Shown one piece after another: positions 18,600 to 28,701 of a DNA stretch of 64,000 nucleotides; positions within the stretch are counted from its first letter, which is position 1; every line of letters starts with the position of its first letter. The translations under genes were made by a program, and so were the position numbers. The stretch lies in NCBI RefSeq assembly GCF_014489535.1, contig NZ_CP060783.1:868001-932000 (forward strand), in the 5' to 3' direction. This DNA is from Diaphorobacter aerolatus. Lineage in GTDB: Bacteria > Pseudomonadota > Gammaproteobacteria > Burkholderiales > Burkholderiaceae_C. The notes under the pieces are model-generated. The model ran no database searches and was not told where the DNA came from. It saw only the letters and a list, made by a program, of their open reading frames with translations.

Positions 18600-21599
18600 A
18601 TGTCCCTATTCCTGTTGATCATCCTTCCGTTGATCGGCAGCGTCATTGCCGCCATATTGCCCGCCAACGCACGCAATACGGAATCGACGCTGGCCGGTGT
18701 CATCGCGCTGTTCTGCGCGGTGCAGACGGCGCTGCTGTTTCCGGAAATCGCCAACGGCGGCGTGGTGCGGCAGGAGTTTGCATGGCTTCCCGCGCTGGGT
18801 CTGAATTTCGTGATCCGCATGGACGGCTTTGCATGGATGTTCAGCATGCTCATCATGGGCATCGGCAGCCTGGTCGTGCTGTACGCGCGCTACTACATGT
18901 CTCCCGCCGATCCGGTGCCGCGCTTCTTCTCGTTCTTTCTCGCCTTCATGGGCGCGATGTCGGGCGTGGTGCTCTCGGGCAACATCATCCAGCTGGTGTT
19001 TTTCTGGGAGCTGACCAGCCTGTTCTCGTTTCTGCTGATCGGCTACTGGCACCACCGCGAGGACGCGCGGCGCGGCGCGCGCATGGCCCTCACGGTGACC
19101 GGCACGGGCGGGCTGTGCCTGCTGGCCGGGATGCTCGTGATCGGCCACATCGTGGGCAGCTACGACCTGGATCGCGTGCTGAATTCCGCCGAACTGGTGC
19201 GCAATCATCCGATGTACCTCACGGCGCTGATTCTGGTGCTGCTCGGCGCCTTCACGAAGAGCGCGCAGTTTCCGTTCCAGTTCTGGCTGCCCAACGCCAT
19301 GGCCGCGCCCACGCCGGTCTCGGCGTATCTGCACTCGGCCACCATGGTGAAGCTCGGCGTGTTCCTGCTGGCGCGCCTGTGGCCCGTGATGGCGGGCACG
19401 GATGAATGGTTCTGGATCGTGGGCGGCACCGGCGTCGCCACGCTGCTCATCGGCGGCTATGCGGCGATGTTCCAGAACGACCTCAAGGGTCTGCTGGCCT
19501 ACTCGACCATCTCGCACCTCGGCCTGATCACCTTGCTGCTCGGCATGAACAGCCCGCTCGCCGCCGTGGCCGCCGTGTTCCACATCATGAACCATGCGAC
19601 CTTCAAGGCGTCTCTGTTCATGGCTGCCGGCATCATCGACCACGAGAGCGGCACGCGTGACATTCGCCGCCTTTCGGGACTCAGGCACATGATGCCCGTC
19701 ACCGCCACGCTCGCCACCGTGGCCGCAGCATCCATGGCCGGCGTGCCGCTGCTCAACGGCTTCCTGTCCAAGGAGATGTTCTTTGCGGAGACCGTGTTCG
19801 TCGATGCCTCGCCGTTCGTCGGCGCGGCCATGCCGATTCTGGCGACGATTGCCGGAGTGTTCAGCGTGGCCTATTCCCTGCGCTTCATCGTCGATGTGTT
19901 CTGGGGCCCCAAAAGCACCGACCTGCCGCTTGAACCCCACGAACCCCCGCACTGGATGCGGGTGCCGGTCGAGTTGCTGGTGCTGGCGTGTCTCGTGGTG
20001 GGCATTTTCCCGAATTGGGCCATCGGCCGCTTTCTTGACGCCGCGGCGCTGCCGGTGATCGGCACGGGCCAGTTGCCCGAATTCAGCCTCGCGATCTGGC
20101 ACGGCTTCAACACGCCGCTGATGATGAGCATCATCGCGCTTGCGGGCGGCGTTCTTCTGTACTGGCTGCTGCGCACGCAGCGCGAGGCCGGACGCATCGA
20201 TGCCGCGCCGATCATGCGGATCGTCAGTGGTCGCCGGATCTTCGAGGCGTCCATCACCCTGCTCACCTATGCGGGGCGGCGCGGCAAGCGCTTGCTGTCC
20301 ACGCACCGGCTGCAGTGGCAGATGCTGTGGCTGGCGCTCGGCACCGTGATCGCCGCCGTGATTCCGCTGGTCGCGCGTGGCATCGAATTCGGCAACCGGG
20401 GCACGCTGCCGCTCTCGCCCGCCTTCGTCGTGCTATGGTCGGTCGGTTCGGCCTGCGCGATTGCTGCGGCCTGGCAGGCCAAGTACCACCGCCTTGCGGC
20501 CCTGACGCTGATGGGCGGCTCGGGCCTGTGCACCGTGCTGACCTTTCTGTGGTTTTCCGCGCCCGATCTGGCGCTCACGCAACTGGTGGTGGAAATCGTC
20601 ACCACGATTCTGATCCTGCTCGGCCTGCGCTGGCTGCCCAAGCGCGATCAGGCGATCTCGCTGGCCGATTCGCGCACCATGCGCACCCGCGCGCGCCGCA
20701 TCCGCGACTTCGTGATCGCGCTGAGCGCCGGTTCCGGCATGGCATGGCTGGCCTACGCGATGATGAGCCGTCCGTTCCCCGAAAGCACCTCGACCTTCTT
20801 CCTTGAGCGCGCGCTCACCGAAGGCGGTGGTGCCAACGTCGTGAACGTGATGCTGGTCGATTTCCGGGGCTTTGACACCTTCGGCGAAATCGTCGTGCTG
20901 GGCATCGTCGCGCTCACCATCTACGCGCTGCTCAGGCGCTTTCGCCCCGCGCCCGAAGCCATGGATCTGCCCGAGCAGCAACGCTGGCTCGCGCCCGATC
21001 TGCAAACCGACCTGCTCAATCCGCGCAACGCCAAGGACTCGGCGGTGGGTTACCTGATGGTGCCTGCGGTGCTGGTACGCCTGCTGCTGCCGTTCGCGGC
21101 ACTGGTGTCGTTCTACCTGTTCCTGCGTGGACACAACGAACCAGGCGGCGGCTTCGTCGCGGGTCTGGTGCTCTCGGTCGGTCTGCTGCTGCAATACATC
21201 ATCTCGGGCACGGAATGGGTCGAGGAACATCTGACGCTCTATCCGCGCAAATGGATTGCATTCGGCATGCTGTTCGCCCTGGGCACGGGCCTTGGCTCCA
21301 TCGCCTTCGGTTATCCGTTCCTCACCAGCCACACGGCGCACTTCACGCTGCCCGTGATCGGCGAGATTCACATTGCCAGCGCGCTGTTCTTCGACATCGG
21401 CGTTTACCTGCTCGTGGTGGGATCGACGCTGCTGATCCTCGTCGCCATCGCCCACCAGTCCGTGCGCGGGCACCGCTATCACCAGCGTCTGCTCGAAGAG
21501 CAAAAAGACGCTCACACCGTGGAAAAACCCGAGGAGCCAGCGCGCCTGGCATCCGACGACGACACCACCCCCGACATTGAACCCCAGGGAGCCCGTTGA
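18600..21599 (+). CDS. mrpA: Monovalent cation/H+ antiporter subunit A (MrpA with fused MrpB domain)
   Basis: A 999-residue multi-spanning inner-membrane protein, the largest subunit of the Mrp/Mnh/Pha1 Na+(K+)/H+ antiporter. The N-terminal part resembles complex I subunit NuoL, with a proton-channel stretch around FTKSAQFPFQFWLPNAM and AYLHSATMVKLGV. The C-terminal 170 residues (from about GYLMVPAVLVRLLLPFAAL, then RGHNEPGGGFVAGLVLSVG) are the MrpB-like domain, which explains why no separate mrpB exists. It opens a tightly overlapping operon A-C-D-E-F-G. Confidence 0.95.
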   Translation: MSLFLLIILPLIGSVIAAILPANARNTESTLAGVIALFCAVQTALLFPEIANGGVVRQEFAWLPALGLNFVIRMDGFAWMFSMLIMGIGSLVVLYARYYMSPADPVPRFFSFFLAFMGAMSGVVLSGNIIQLVFFWELTSLFSFLLIGYWHHREDARRGARMALTVTGTGGLCLLAGMLVIGHIVGSYDLDRVLNSAELVRNHPMYLTALILVLLGAFTKSAQFPFQFWLPNAMAAPTPVSAYLHSATMVKLGVFLLARLWPVMAGTDEWFWIVGGTGVATLLIGGYAAMFQNDLKGLLAYSTISHLGLITLLLGMNSPLAAVAAVFHIMNHATFKASLFMAAGIIDHESGTRDIRRLSGLRHMMPVTATLATVAAASMAGVPLLNGFLSKEMFFAETVFVDASPFVGAAMPILATIAGVFSVAYSLRFIVDVFWGPKSTDLPLEPHEPPHWMRVPVELLVLACLVVGIFPNWAIGRFLDAAALPVIGTGQLPEFSLAIWHGFNTPLMMSIIALAGGVLLYWLLRTQREAGRIDAAPIMRIVSGRRIFEASITLLTYAGRRGKRLLSTHRLQWQMLWLALGTVIAAVIPLVARGIEFGNRGTLPLSPAFVVLWSVGSACAIAAAWQAKYHRLAALTLMGGSGLCTVLTFLWFSAPDLALTQLVVEIVTTILILLGLRWLPKRDQAISLADSRTMRTRARRIRDFVIALSAGSGMAWLAYAMMSRPFPESTSTFFLERALTEGGGANVVNVMLVDFRGFDTFGEIVVLGIVALTIYALLRRFRPAPEAMDLPEQQRWLAPDLQTDLLNPRNAKDSAVGYLMVPAVLVRLLLPFAALVSFYLFLRGHNEPGGGFVAGLVLSVGLLLQYIISGTEWVEEHLTLYPRKWIAFGMLFALGTGLGSIAFGYPFLTSHTAHFTLPVIGEIHIASALFFDIGVYLLVVGSTLLILVAIAHQSVRGHRYHQRLLEEQKDAHTVEKPEEPARLASDDDTTPDIEPQGAR

Positions 21600-21964
21600 T
21601 GGAAATCGTACTTGCCATCGCCATCGGCGTGCTGACCGGCTCCGGCGTCTGGCTGCTGCTGCGCCCGCGTACCTTCCAGGTCATCATGGGCCTGTCGCTG
21701 CTTGCCTACGCGGTCAATCTGTTCATGTTCAGCATGGGCCGCATCGGCCTTGCCATCGACAAGGAACCGGTGCTTGCCGCCGGTGTTCCGCAGGACCTGC
21801 ACCACTACGCCGATCCGATGCCGCAGGCACTGGTGCTCACGGCCATCGTGATCGGTTTTGCGATGACGGCGCTGTTTCTCGTCGTGCTGCTCGCATTGCG
21901 CGGCATGAGCGGCACCGACCATGTGGACGGCGTTGACGCGCGCAACTCGCAGGAGATGCCATGA
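21599..21964 (+). CDS. mrpC: Monovalent cation/H+ antiporter subunit C
   Basis: A 121-residue NuoK-like subunit with three membrane spans (IVLAIAIGVLTGSGVWLLL; MGLSLLAYAVNLFMFSMG; VLTAIVIGFAMTALFLVVLL). The ATG at 21599 overlaps the mrpA stop (TGATG), indicating translational coupling. It overlaps mrpD by 4 bases. Confidence 0.95.
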   Translation: MEIVLAIAIGVLTGSGVWLLLRPRTFQVIMGLSLLAYAVNLFMFSMGRIGLAIDKEPVLAAGVPQDLHHYADPMPQALVLTAIVIGFAMTALFLVVLLALRGMSGTDHVDGVDARNSQEMP

Positions 21965-23696
21965 GCCTCGGCGAGATCACCGATGCGCTGATGCCGCACC
22001 TGATCCTGGCACCCATCACGCTGCCGATGTTCACGGCCGCCATCATGCTGCTGCTCGGCGAGAAGAACCAGCGCGCCAAGCTCGTCATCAACCTGCTTTC
22101 GACTCTCGTCGGCCTGATCGTCGCCGTGCAGTTGCTGCGCTGGAGCAAGATGACCGGCAGCACCGCATCCATGGGCGTATACCTGCCGGGCAACTGGCCC
22201 GCACCGTTCGGCATCGTGCTGGTGCTCGACCGGCTCTCGGCGATGATGCTGGTGCTCACCAGCTTCATCGCGCTGTGCTCGATCATCTTTGCCGCATCGC
22301 GCTGGCATCGCGCTGGCGTGCACTACCACCCGCTGTTCCAGTTGCAGCTCATGGGTCTGGCCGGTGCCTTTCTTACCGCCGACCTGTTCAATCTGTTCGT
22401 GTTCTTCGAGATCATGCTGGCCGCCTCCTACGGCCTGTTGCTGCATGGATCGGGCCGCATGCGCGTGCAGGCCGGACTGCACTACATCGCGATCAACCTG
22501 GCCGCTTCGTCGCTGTTCCTGATCGGCGCGTCCATGCTCTACGGCATCACCGGCACGCTGAACATGGCCGATCTGGCGCAGGCGATTCCCAAGGTCGCCG
22601 ATGCCGACCGCGGCCTGCTGCATGCCGCGGCAGCGATTCTTGCCATGGCGTTTCTCATCAAGTCCGCCGTCTGGCCGCTGAACTTCTGGCTCGTGCCCGC
22701 GTACAGCGCGGCGACTCCGCCCGTCGGCGCCCTGTTCGCGCTGATGACCAAGGTCGGCATCTACACCATCGTGCGTTTGTGGACGCTGATGTTCAGCAGC
22801 GAAGCCGGGGCGTCCGCGCTGTTTGGCAGCATGTGGCTGATTGGCGGTGGCGTGTTGACCATGGCCTTTGGTGCCATCGGCATGCTGGGCTCGCAGCGCT
22901 TTGCCAATCTCGCCGGTTACGCCGCGATCCTGTCTTCGGGAACGCTGCTGGCCGCCGTCGGCTTCGGCCAGAACGAACTGACCGCTGGGCTGCTCTATTA
23001 CCTGCCCAGCTCGACGCTGGCGATTTGCACGCTGTTCCTGCTCTCCGATCTGGTCGAACGCTGGCGCAATGACGGCTCCAGCTTCACGCCCTACGATGAA
23101 GATGAGGCCGCGCCGTTCCTGTCGCCCGAACTCGTGCCGCAGGCCGGTACGAACTTCGACGAAGACGAGGAAGTGCTGGTCGGTCGCGTGATTCCTGCGG
23201 CAGCCGCGTTTCTCGGCATCGCCTACATGATGTGCACGCTGGTCATCGCGGGCCTGCCGCCGCTGTCGGGCTTCATCGGCAAGTTCGCGATGCTCACCGC
23301 GCTGATGAACCCGCTGGGTCTTGGCTCGTCCGCCGGCACCCAGCCCGGCACTCCGGGATGGACGCTGGTCATCCTCATGATCGTCACCGGCCTGATTGCG
23401 CTGATCGCGCTCACGCGTTCCGGCATCCGCGTGTTCTGGGCGAGCCATGCACGCACGCCGCCCAAGCTGCGGCTCGTGGAGGCGCTGCCGGTCGCGCTGC
23501 TGCTGTGCGCAAGCATCGTCTTCACGCTGCGCGCCGACAACGTGATGCGCTACATGCAGGCCACGGCCAACATGCTGCACTCGCCCGGCACCTACATCAG
23601 CTCCGTGATGTCCGCGCGGCCCAGGCCCGGGCCGCTGTCGCCCGATACCGGGCCCTGCCGATTGCGCCGTCGATCCGTGGAGGGCTGCAACCATGA
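21961..23696 (+). CDS. mrpD: Monovalent cation/H+ antiporter subunit D, frameshifted at the end
   Basis: A NuoM/NuoN-like proton-translocating subunit, about 578 residues when restored. The channel core includes LIKSAVWPLNFWLVPAYSAA and FALMTKVGIYTIVRL. As read, the frame runs on through the whole of mrpE to 24120 as Arg/Ala-rich nonsense. One missing base near GGGCCC at 23650-23655 explains this: adding it gives LPIAPSIRGGLQP and a TGA at 23694-23696, overlapping the mrpE start, as all other junctions in this operon do. Confidence 0.9.
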
Positions 23697-24187
23697 TGAT
23701 GAAGAAAATCTTCCCGGCGCCGCTGTTGTCCGTGGCGCTGTTCGTGATCTGGCTGTTGCTCAACCAGTCGCTGAGCGCCGGGCACCTGCTGCTCGCGCTG
23801 ATTCTGGCGCTGCTGCTGCCGGTGCTGTTCCGTGGCCTGCGACCGCGCCACGTGCGCGTGCGCAACCTCGGCGCGATCCTGCGTCTGTGCACCGCCGTCG
23901 TCGTGGACACCACGGTATCCAACTTTGCCGTGATGCGATTTCTCGTGCGCCCGTCGGCACGCCGCCATCCGTCCCGCTTCGTGCAGATTCCGCTGGAGCT
24001 GCGCGATCCCAACGGTCTCGCGGTGCTCGCTATGATCGTCTGCCTCACGCCCGGAACCGCCTGGGCGGAGCTGTCGCTGGACCGCTCGGTGCTGATGCTG
24101 CATGTGCTCGAGGTCGGTGACCCGCAGGAGGTGATCGATCACGTCAAGGCCAAGTTCGAGCGTCCTCTCATGGAGATTTTCGAATGA
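23693..24187 (+). CDS. mrpE: Monovalent cation/H+ antiporter subunit E
   Basis: A 164-residue MnhE-family subunit with N-terminal membrane spans (PAPLLSVALFVIWLLLNQSL; HLLLALILALLLPVLF) and the family motif LAMIVCLTPGTAWAELS. Three consecutive ATG codons begin it, so the start could be 3-6 bases later. It overlaps mrpF by 4 bases. Confidence 0.95.
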   Translation: MMMKKIFPAPLLSVALFVIWLLLNQSLSAGHLLLALILALLLPVLFRGLRPRHVRVRNLGAILRLCTAVVVDTTVSNFAVMRFLVRPSARRHPSRFVQIPLELRDPNGLAVLAMIVCLTPGTAWAELSLDRSVLMLHVLEVGDPQEVIDHVKAKFERPLMEIFE

Positions 24188-24465
24188 TCAATCCCGTGCT
24201 TTCCTGGGCCCTGCCCATTGCCATGTTCCTGCTGTCGCTGGCGATGTTCTGCTGCCTGGTGCGCATCGTGCGCGGCCCGGCGGCGCAGGACCGTGTGCTG
24301 GCGCTGGACTGCATGTATCTCAACGGCATGCTGTTCATGCTGGTGCTCGGCATCTACTACAGCAGCAGCGCCTACTTCGAGGCCGCGCTGCTGATCGCGC
24401 TGCTCGGCTTTGCGAGTTCCACCGCCATGGCCAAGTTCCTGCTGCGCGGCGAGGTGATCGAATGA
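24184..24465 (+). CDS. mrpF: Monovalent cation/H+ antiporter subunit F
   Basis: A 93-residue MnhF-family membrane protein with three spans and the family core VRIVRGPAAQDRVLALDCM. It overlaps both neighbours by 4 bases (ATGA). Confidence 0.95.
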   Translation: MINPVLSWALPIAMFLLSLAMFCCLVRIVRGPAAQDRVLALDCMYLNGMLFMLVLGIYYSSSAYFEAALLIALLGFASSTAMAKFLLRGEVIE

Positions 24466-24860
24466 CCGAACACACACTGCCGCTCTGGCTCGACATCTTC
24501 ATCTCGGCCATCGTGGTGCTGGGCGCGCTGACCGCGCTGATCGGCTCCTCGGGGCTGCTGCGCCTCAAGAGCTATTTCGAGCGCGTGCATGCGCCATCGA
24601 TCATCGCCACGCTCGCCACCTGGTGCATCATGCATGCGACGCTGATCTACTTCTCGGTGCAGGAACACAAGCTGGCCATCCACGCGATCCTGATCGCCAT
24701 CTTCATCGCCATCACCGTGCCCGTGACCACCATCTTCCTGATGCGCGCCGCGCTGTTTCGCGCCCGCCGCTCCGGCGAAGTGGTGCCGCCCAGCCTGAGC
24801 GACAACACCGAGAGCCGCACGCGCGCCGCCGCCCTGCTGTCCGGCGAGGAACCGGACTGA
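24462..24860 (+). CDS. mrpG: Monovalent cation/H+ antiporter subunit G
   Basis: A 132-residue MnhG/PhaG-family membrane protein (FISAIVVLGALTALIGSSGL, then RLKSYFERVHAPSIIATLA). It is the last gene of the Mrp operon and converges on the 5-oxoprolinase gene, whose stop lies 6 bases away. Confidence 0.94.
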   Translation: MTEHTLPLWLDIFISAIVVLGALTALIGSSGLLRLKSYFERVHAPSIIATLATWCIMHATLIYFSVQEHKLAIHAILIAIFIAITVPVTTIFLMRAALFRARRSGEVVPPSLSDNTESRTRAAALLSGEEPD

Positions 24861-24866
24861 GTGAGG

Positions 24867-27800
24867 TCAACGCTCCCCGAAGCCGCCGCCGCCGGGCGTA
24901 TGGATTTCAAAGATGTCGCCCGCATTCATCTGCGCCTGACCGATGTGCGCAAGCGGCTCCACGCTGCCATCCGCACGCAGCACGCGGTTGATGCCAGCCT
25001 TGCCTGGAGCGCCACCGGCCATGCCGAACGAGCCACGCACGCGGCCATTCGAGAGAATGCCGGCCGTCATCGGCTCGAGAAACCGCATGCGCCGCACGCC
25101 GCCGTTGCCGCCGCTCCACTTTCCGGCGCCGCCTGAATCGGCGCGGATCGCGTAGCTTTCGAGGCGCACCGGAAAGCGGAACTCGAGCACCTCCGGGTCG
25201 GTCATGCGCGAATTGGTCATATGGGTCTGCACGACGCTGGTTCCGTCGAATCCGTCCAGCAGCCGACCCGCGTCATCGAACACGCCACCCGCACCGCTAC
25301 CGCCCGAAATGGTCTCGTAGTACTGGTAGCGCTCGTTGCCGAAGGTGAAATTGTTCATCGTGCACTGGCTCGCCGCAGACACGCCGAGCGCTCCGAGCAG
25401 CGCATTGGTGATGCAGGTCGAGGTCTCGACATTGCCCGCAACCACGGAAGCCGGTGGCAGCGGATTGAGCATGCAGCCTTCGGGGATGTGCACCTTGAGC
25501 GGCTTGAGGCAACCGGCGTTCAGGGGAATGTCGTCATCGACCAGCGTGCGGAACACGTACAGCACCGCCGCCATGCAGACCGCCGTGGGCGCGTTGAAAT
25601 TGTTGGCCTGTTGCGGCGAGGTGCCGCTGAAATCGATCTCCGCGCTGCGCGTCGCCGCATCGATGCGGATCGCCACCTGGATCTGCGCGCCGTTGTCGAG
25701 CGGCAGCGTGAACGCGCCGTCGCCCATGCGCGCTGACAGGCGCGTGATCGCGCGGCGTACCGACTCCTCGGCGTTGTCCTGCACGTGCCGCATGTATGCC
25801 TGTACTACCGCAAGGCCGAACTGCCCGACCATGCGGTGCAGCTCCTGCACGCCTTTTTCGTTGGCGGCGATCTGCGCCTTCAGATCGGCAAGATTTTGCG
25901 CGGGATTGCGCGCCGGGTACTCACCGCTTGCGAGCAGCGCCAGCATCTGCGCCTCTTGCAGCGTACCGGCATCGACCAGCTTCACGTTGTCGAGCTGCAC
26001 GCCCTCTTCCTCGATGCGTGTCGAGAACGGCGGCATCGAACCGGGCGTCACGCCGCCCACGTCCGCGTGGTGTCCGCGACTGCCCACATAGAAGGTGGGC
26101 TCGGCAGCGCCGTCGATGTAGACCGGCGTGATCACGGTGATGTCCGGCAGATGTGTGCCGCCGTGGTAGGGATCGTTGAGCACGAAGACGTCGCCGCGCT
26201 GCATGCTGCCCCGATTGCGCGCGATGACGGTCTTGATGCTCTCGCCCATCGAGCCCAGATGCACCGGCATGTGCGGAGCGTTGGCGATGAGCTGGCCCTC
26301 GCCGTCAAACAGTGCGCAACTGAAGTCGAGTCGCTCCTTGATGTTCACCGAGTACGCGGTGTTCTGAAGCTGTAGCCCCATCTGCTCCGCGATGTTCATG
26401 AACAGATTGTTGAAGACCTCGAGCAGCACCGGATCGACCTGCGTGCCCGCCGCGAGGCGTTGCGCGCGCGGCATGTGGCGCGAGAGCAGCAGGTGGTCAA
26501 GCCCCGTGAGCCGCGCCTGCCAGCCGGGCTCAACCACCGTCGTGGCATTTTTCTCCGCGATGATCGCCGGGCCCTGCACAAGGTCGCCGGGACGCATGTC
26601 CTCGCGCACCACGAGCGGCGCGTCATGCCATGCGGGTTCGCCATTGGTGCCGACGGTGAACACGCGCACGCTTGCGCGCTGGGGCACGGCACGTTCCGGG
26701 TGCTCGGCCTGCCGTGCCTCGGTCGCATCTTCACCGGCAACCACCAGCTCCACCGAGACCGCTTCGACGACCAGCGCGCGGCCCTGCATCAGAAAGGAAA
26801 ACCGCTGGCGATACGCGCGCTCGAAAGCAGCACTCATCTGCGCGAGCGTGCCAAACGGAATGACCAGCGCAGAATCCGCGCCCTCATAGCGCACGTGCGC
26901 GCGGCGCAGCACCTGCGGCGCAGCTTCGCTCAGGCCGCGCTCCGTCAGCTCGGCACGCGCGGCGGTTTCGAGTTCGGACAGCGTGGACTCGATCCGCGCA
27001 AAATTCGGTTCGGTGAGCGGGACCTCGAGCGCCCGCTCGCGCATCACGTTCTGGTCGGCCAGCCCCATGCCGTAGGCCGACAGCACCCCGGCGAGCGGAT
27101 GGATCAGCACCCGCTCCATGCCCAGCGCGTCCGCCACCAGACACGCATGCTGACCGCCCGCGCCCCCGAAGCATTGCAGCGTGTAGCGCGTGACGTCGTA
27201 GCCGCGCGCCACCGAGATCTTCTTGATCGCGTTCGCCATCTGCTGCACCGCGATTTCGATATAGCCATGGGCGACGGATTCGGGCGTTCGATCAAGGCCC
27301 TGTGACAGTTCAAGAAATTTTTCGTTGACGACCCCGGCGTCGAGACTCTGGTCGGCACCATGCCCGAAGACGCGCGGAAAATAATCGGGTTGCAGCTTGC
27401 CCACCATGACGTTGGCATCGGTCACCGCAAGCGGGCCGCCGCGACGGTAGCTCGCCGGGCCGGGATTCGCACCAGCGCTCTGCGGCCCGACGCGAAAGCG
27501 CGCGCCGTCGAACGCGAGAATCGATCCACCGCCCGACGCCACGGTGTGAATGCTCATCATCGGCGCGCGCATGCGCACACCCGCGACCTGGGTTTCAAAC
27601 TCGCGCTCGAACTCGCCCGCAAAGTGGCTCACGTCGGTGGAGGTGCCACCCATGTCGAAGCCGATCACGCGCTCCTGTCCCGCGATCTGCGCGGTGCGCG
27701 CCATGCCGACGATGCCGCCCGCAGGCCCGGAGAGGATCGCGTCCTTGCCCTGAAAGCGCTGCGCGTGCGCGAGCCCGCCCGACGACTGCATGAAATACAG

Positions 27801-28505
27801 CGGCACGCCCGGCAGCTCTGCCTGCACCTGCTCGACATAGCGCCTGAGAATCGGCGAGAGATACGCATCGACCACGGTGGTGTCACCCCGGCTCACGAAC
27901 TTCATGAGCGGGCTCGTGCCGTGCGAGGTACTGATCTGCGTGAAGCCCGCCTCGCTCGCGAGCTGCGCCGCCAGCGTCTCGTGTTCGGTGTAGCGCCAGC
28001 CATGCATGAACACGATGGCGACGCTGCACAGACCCGCGTCATGCGCGGCCCACAGGCGCTCGCGCAGATGCTCCCGGTCGAGCGCCTCGATCACCGCGCC
28101 ATCGGCGGACATGCGCTCCTGCGCCTCGATCACGCGGCTGTACAGCAGCTCGGGCAGCCCGATGCGGCGATCGAACAGCCGCGGGCGATTCTGGTAGGCA
28201 ATGCGCAGCGCGTCGCGAAAACCGCGCGTGGTGATGAGCAAGGTGGGCTCGCCCTTGCGTTCGAGCAACGCGTTCGTGGCCACCGTCGTGCCCATCTTCA
28301 CGCACTCCACGCGTTCGGCGGTAATGGCATCGCGCGCGTTCACGCCAAGCAGGTGGCGGATGCCCGCCACCGCCGCGTCGCGGTATTGCTCGGGATTCTC
28401 CGACAACAGCTTGTGGGTGACGATGCCGCCATCCGGTCTGCGCCCGACCACGTCGGTAAATGTGCCTCCACGATCCACCCAGAACTGCCAGCGTCGGTTG
28501 CTCAT
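24867..28505 (-). CDS. 5-oxoprolinase / hydantoinase-type enzyme (fused HyuA-HyuB)
   Basis: A 1,212-residue ATP-dependent cyclic-amide hydrolase. The start MSNRRWQFWVDRGGTFTDVV at 28505 matches the HyuA N-terminus. Residues to about 690 are the HyuA half (ATPase of the ASKHA fold; IGFDMGGTSTDVSHFAGE). The C-terminal half is HyuB (VLNDPYHGGTHLPDITVITP; HTPGGGGFGER near the end). One-piece enzymes of this length are typically 5-oxoprolinases (5-oxoproline to glutamate), while HyuA/HyuB relatives act on hydantoins. It is divergent from a TRAP transporter, suggesting that the transporter imports its substrate. Substrate identity is inference. Confidence 0.9.
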   Translation of the reverse strand: MSNRRWQFWVDRGGTFTDVVGRRPDGGIVTHKLLSENPEQYRDAAVAGIRHLLGVNARDAITAERVECVKMGTTVATNALLERKGEPTLLITTRGFRDALRIAYQNRPRLFDRRIGLPELLYSRVIEAQERMSADGAVIEALDREHLRERLWAAHDAGLCSVAIVFMHGWRYTEHETLAAQLASEAGFTQISTSHGTSPLMKFVSRGDTTVVDAYLSPILRRYVEQVQAELPGVPLYFMQSSGGLAHAQRFQGKDAILSGPAGGIVGMARTAQIAGQERVIGFDMGGTSTDVSHFAGEFEREFETQVAGVRMRAPMMSIHTVASGGGSILAFDGARFRVGPQSAGANPGPASYRRGGPLAVTDANVMVGKLQPDYFPRVFGHGADQSLDAGVVNEKFLELSQGLDRTPESVAHGYIEIAVQQMANAIKKISVARGYDVTRYTLQCFGGAGGQHACLVADALGMERVLIHPLAGVLSAYGMGLADQNVMRERALEVPLTEPNFARIESTLSELETAARAELTERGLSEAAPQVLRRAHVRYEGADSALVIPFGTLAQMSAAFERAYRQRFSFLMQGRALVVEAVSVELVVAGEDATEARQAEHPERAVPQRASVRVFTVGTNGEPAWHDAPLVVREDMRPGDLVQGPAIIAEKNATTVVEPGWQARLTGLDHLLLSRHMPRAQRLAAGTQVDPVLLEVFNNLFMNIAEQMGLQLQNTAYSVNIKERLDFSCALFDGEGQLIANAPHMPVHLGSMGESIKTVIARNRGSMQRGDVFVLNDPYHGGTHLPDITVITPVYIDGAAEPTFYVGSRGHHADVGGVTPGSMPPFSTRIEEEGVQLDNVKLVDAGTLQEAQMLALLASGEYPARNPAQNLADLKAQIAANEKGVQELHRMVGQFGLAVVQAYMRHVQDNAEESVRRAITRLSARMGDGAFTLPLDNGAQIQVAIRIDAATRSAEIDFSGTSPQQANNFNAPTAVCMAAVLYVFRTLVDDDIPLNAGCLKPLKVHIPEGCMLNPLPPASVVAGNVETSTCITNALLGALGVSAASQCTMNNFTFGNERYQYYETISGGSGAGGVFDDAGRLLDGFDGTSVVQTHMTNSRMTDPEVLEFRFPVRLESYAIRADSGGAGKWSGGNGGVRRMRFLEPMTAGILSNGRVRGSFGMAGGAPGKAGINRVLRADGSVEPLAHIGQAQMNAGDIFEIHTPGGGGFGER

Positions 28506-28570
28506 CTCACTACTCTCTCTGCTCTCTGATTCATGCGCGACGTGCGCGGTGTGTCCGGCGAACATTGTCC

Positions 28571-28612
28571 TTGATGTTGCGCATGCGCAAAACGCCATCA
28601 AGGTATGTACCT
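28571..28612. promoter_or_regulatory. Nested palindromes in the oxoprolinase/TRAP divergent promoter
   Basis: The perfect 14-bp palindrome TTGCGCATGCGCAA (28577-28590) lies within TTGATG (28571-28576) and CATCAA (28596-28601). AGGTATGTACCT (28601-28612), an interrupted inverted repeat, follows directly. The last resembles GT..AC operators of FadR-type GntR regulators. No regulator gene is adjacent. Confidence 0.5.
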
Positions 28613-28701
28613 ATTAGCTATCAAAATGTGATCAGTTACATTCATCGATTGTTCTGATGCCGCAAGCGTCCCCTTGTTTCAACTCGTCCGGAGTCAATGC
28701 A

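Noticed and set aside
21961..24120. A 719-residue MrpD running through mrpE
   Set aside because: The last 150 residues are out-of-frame nonsense; one added base ends mrpD at mrpE.
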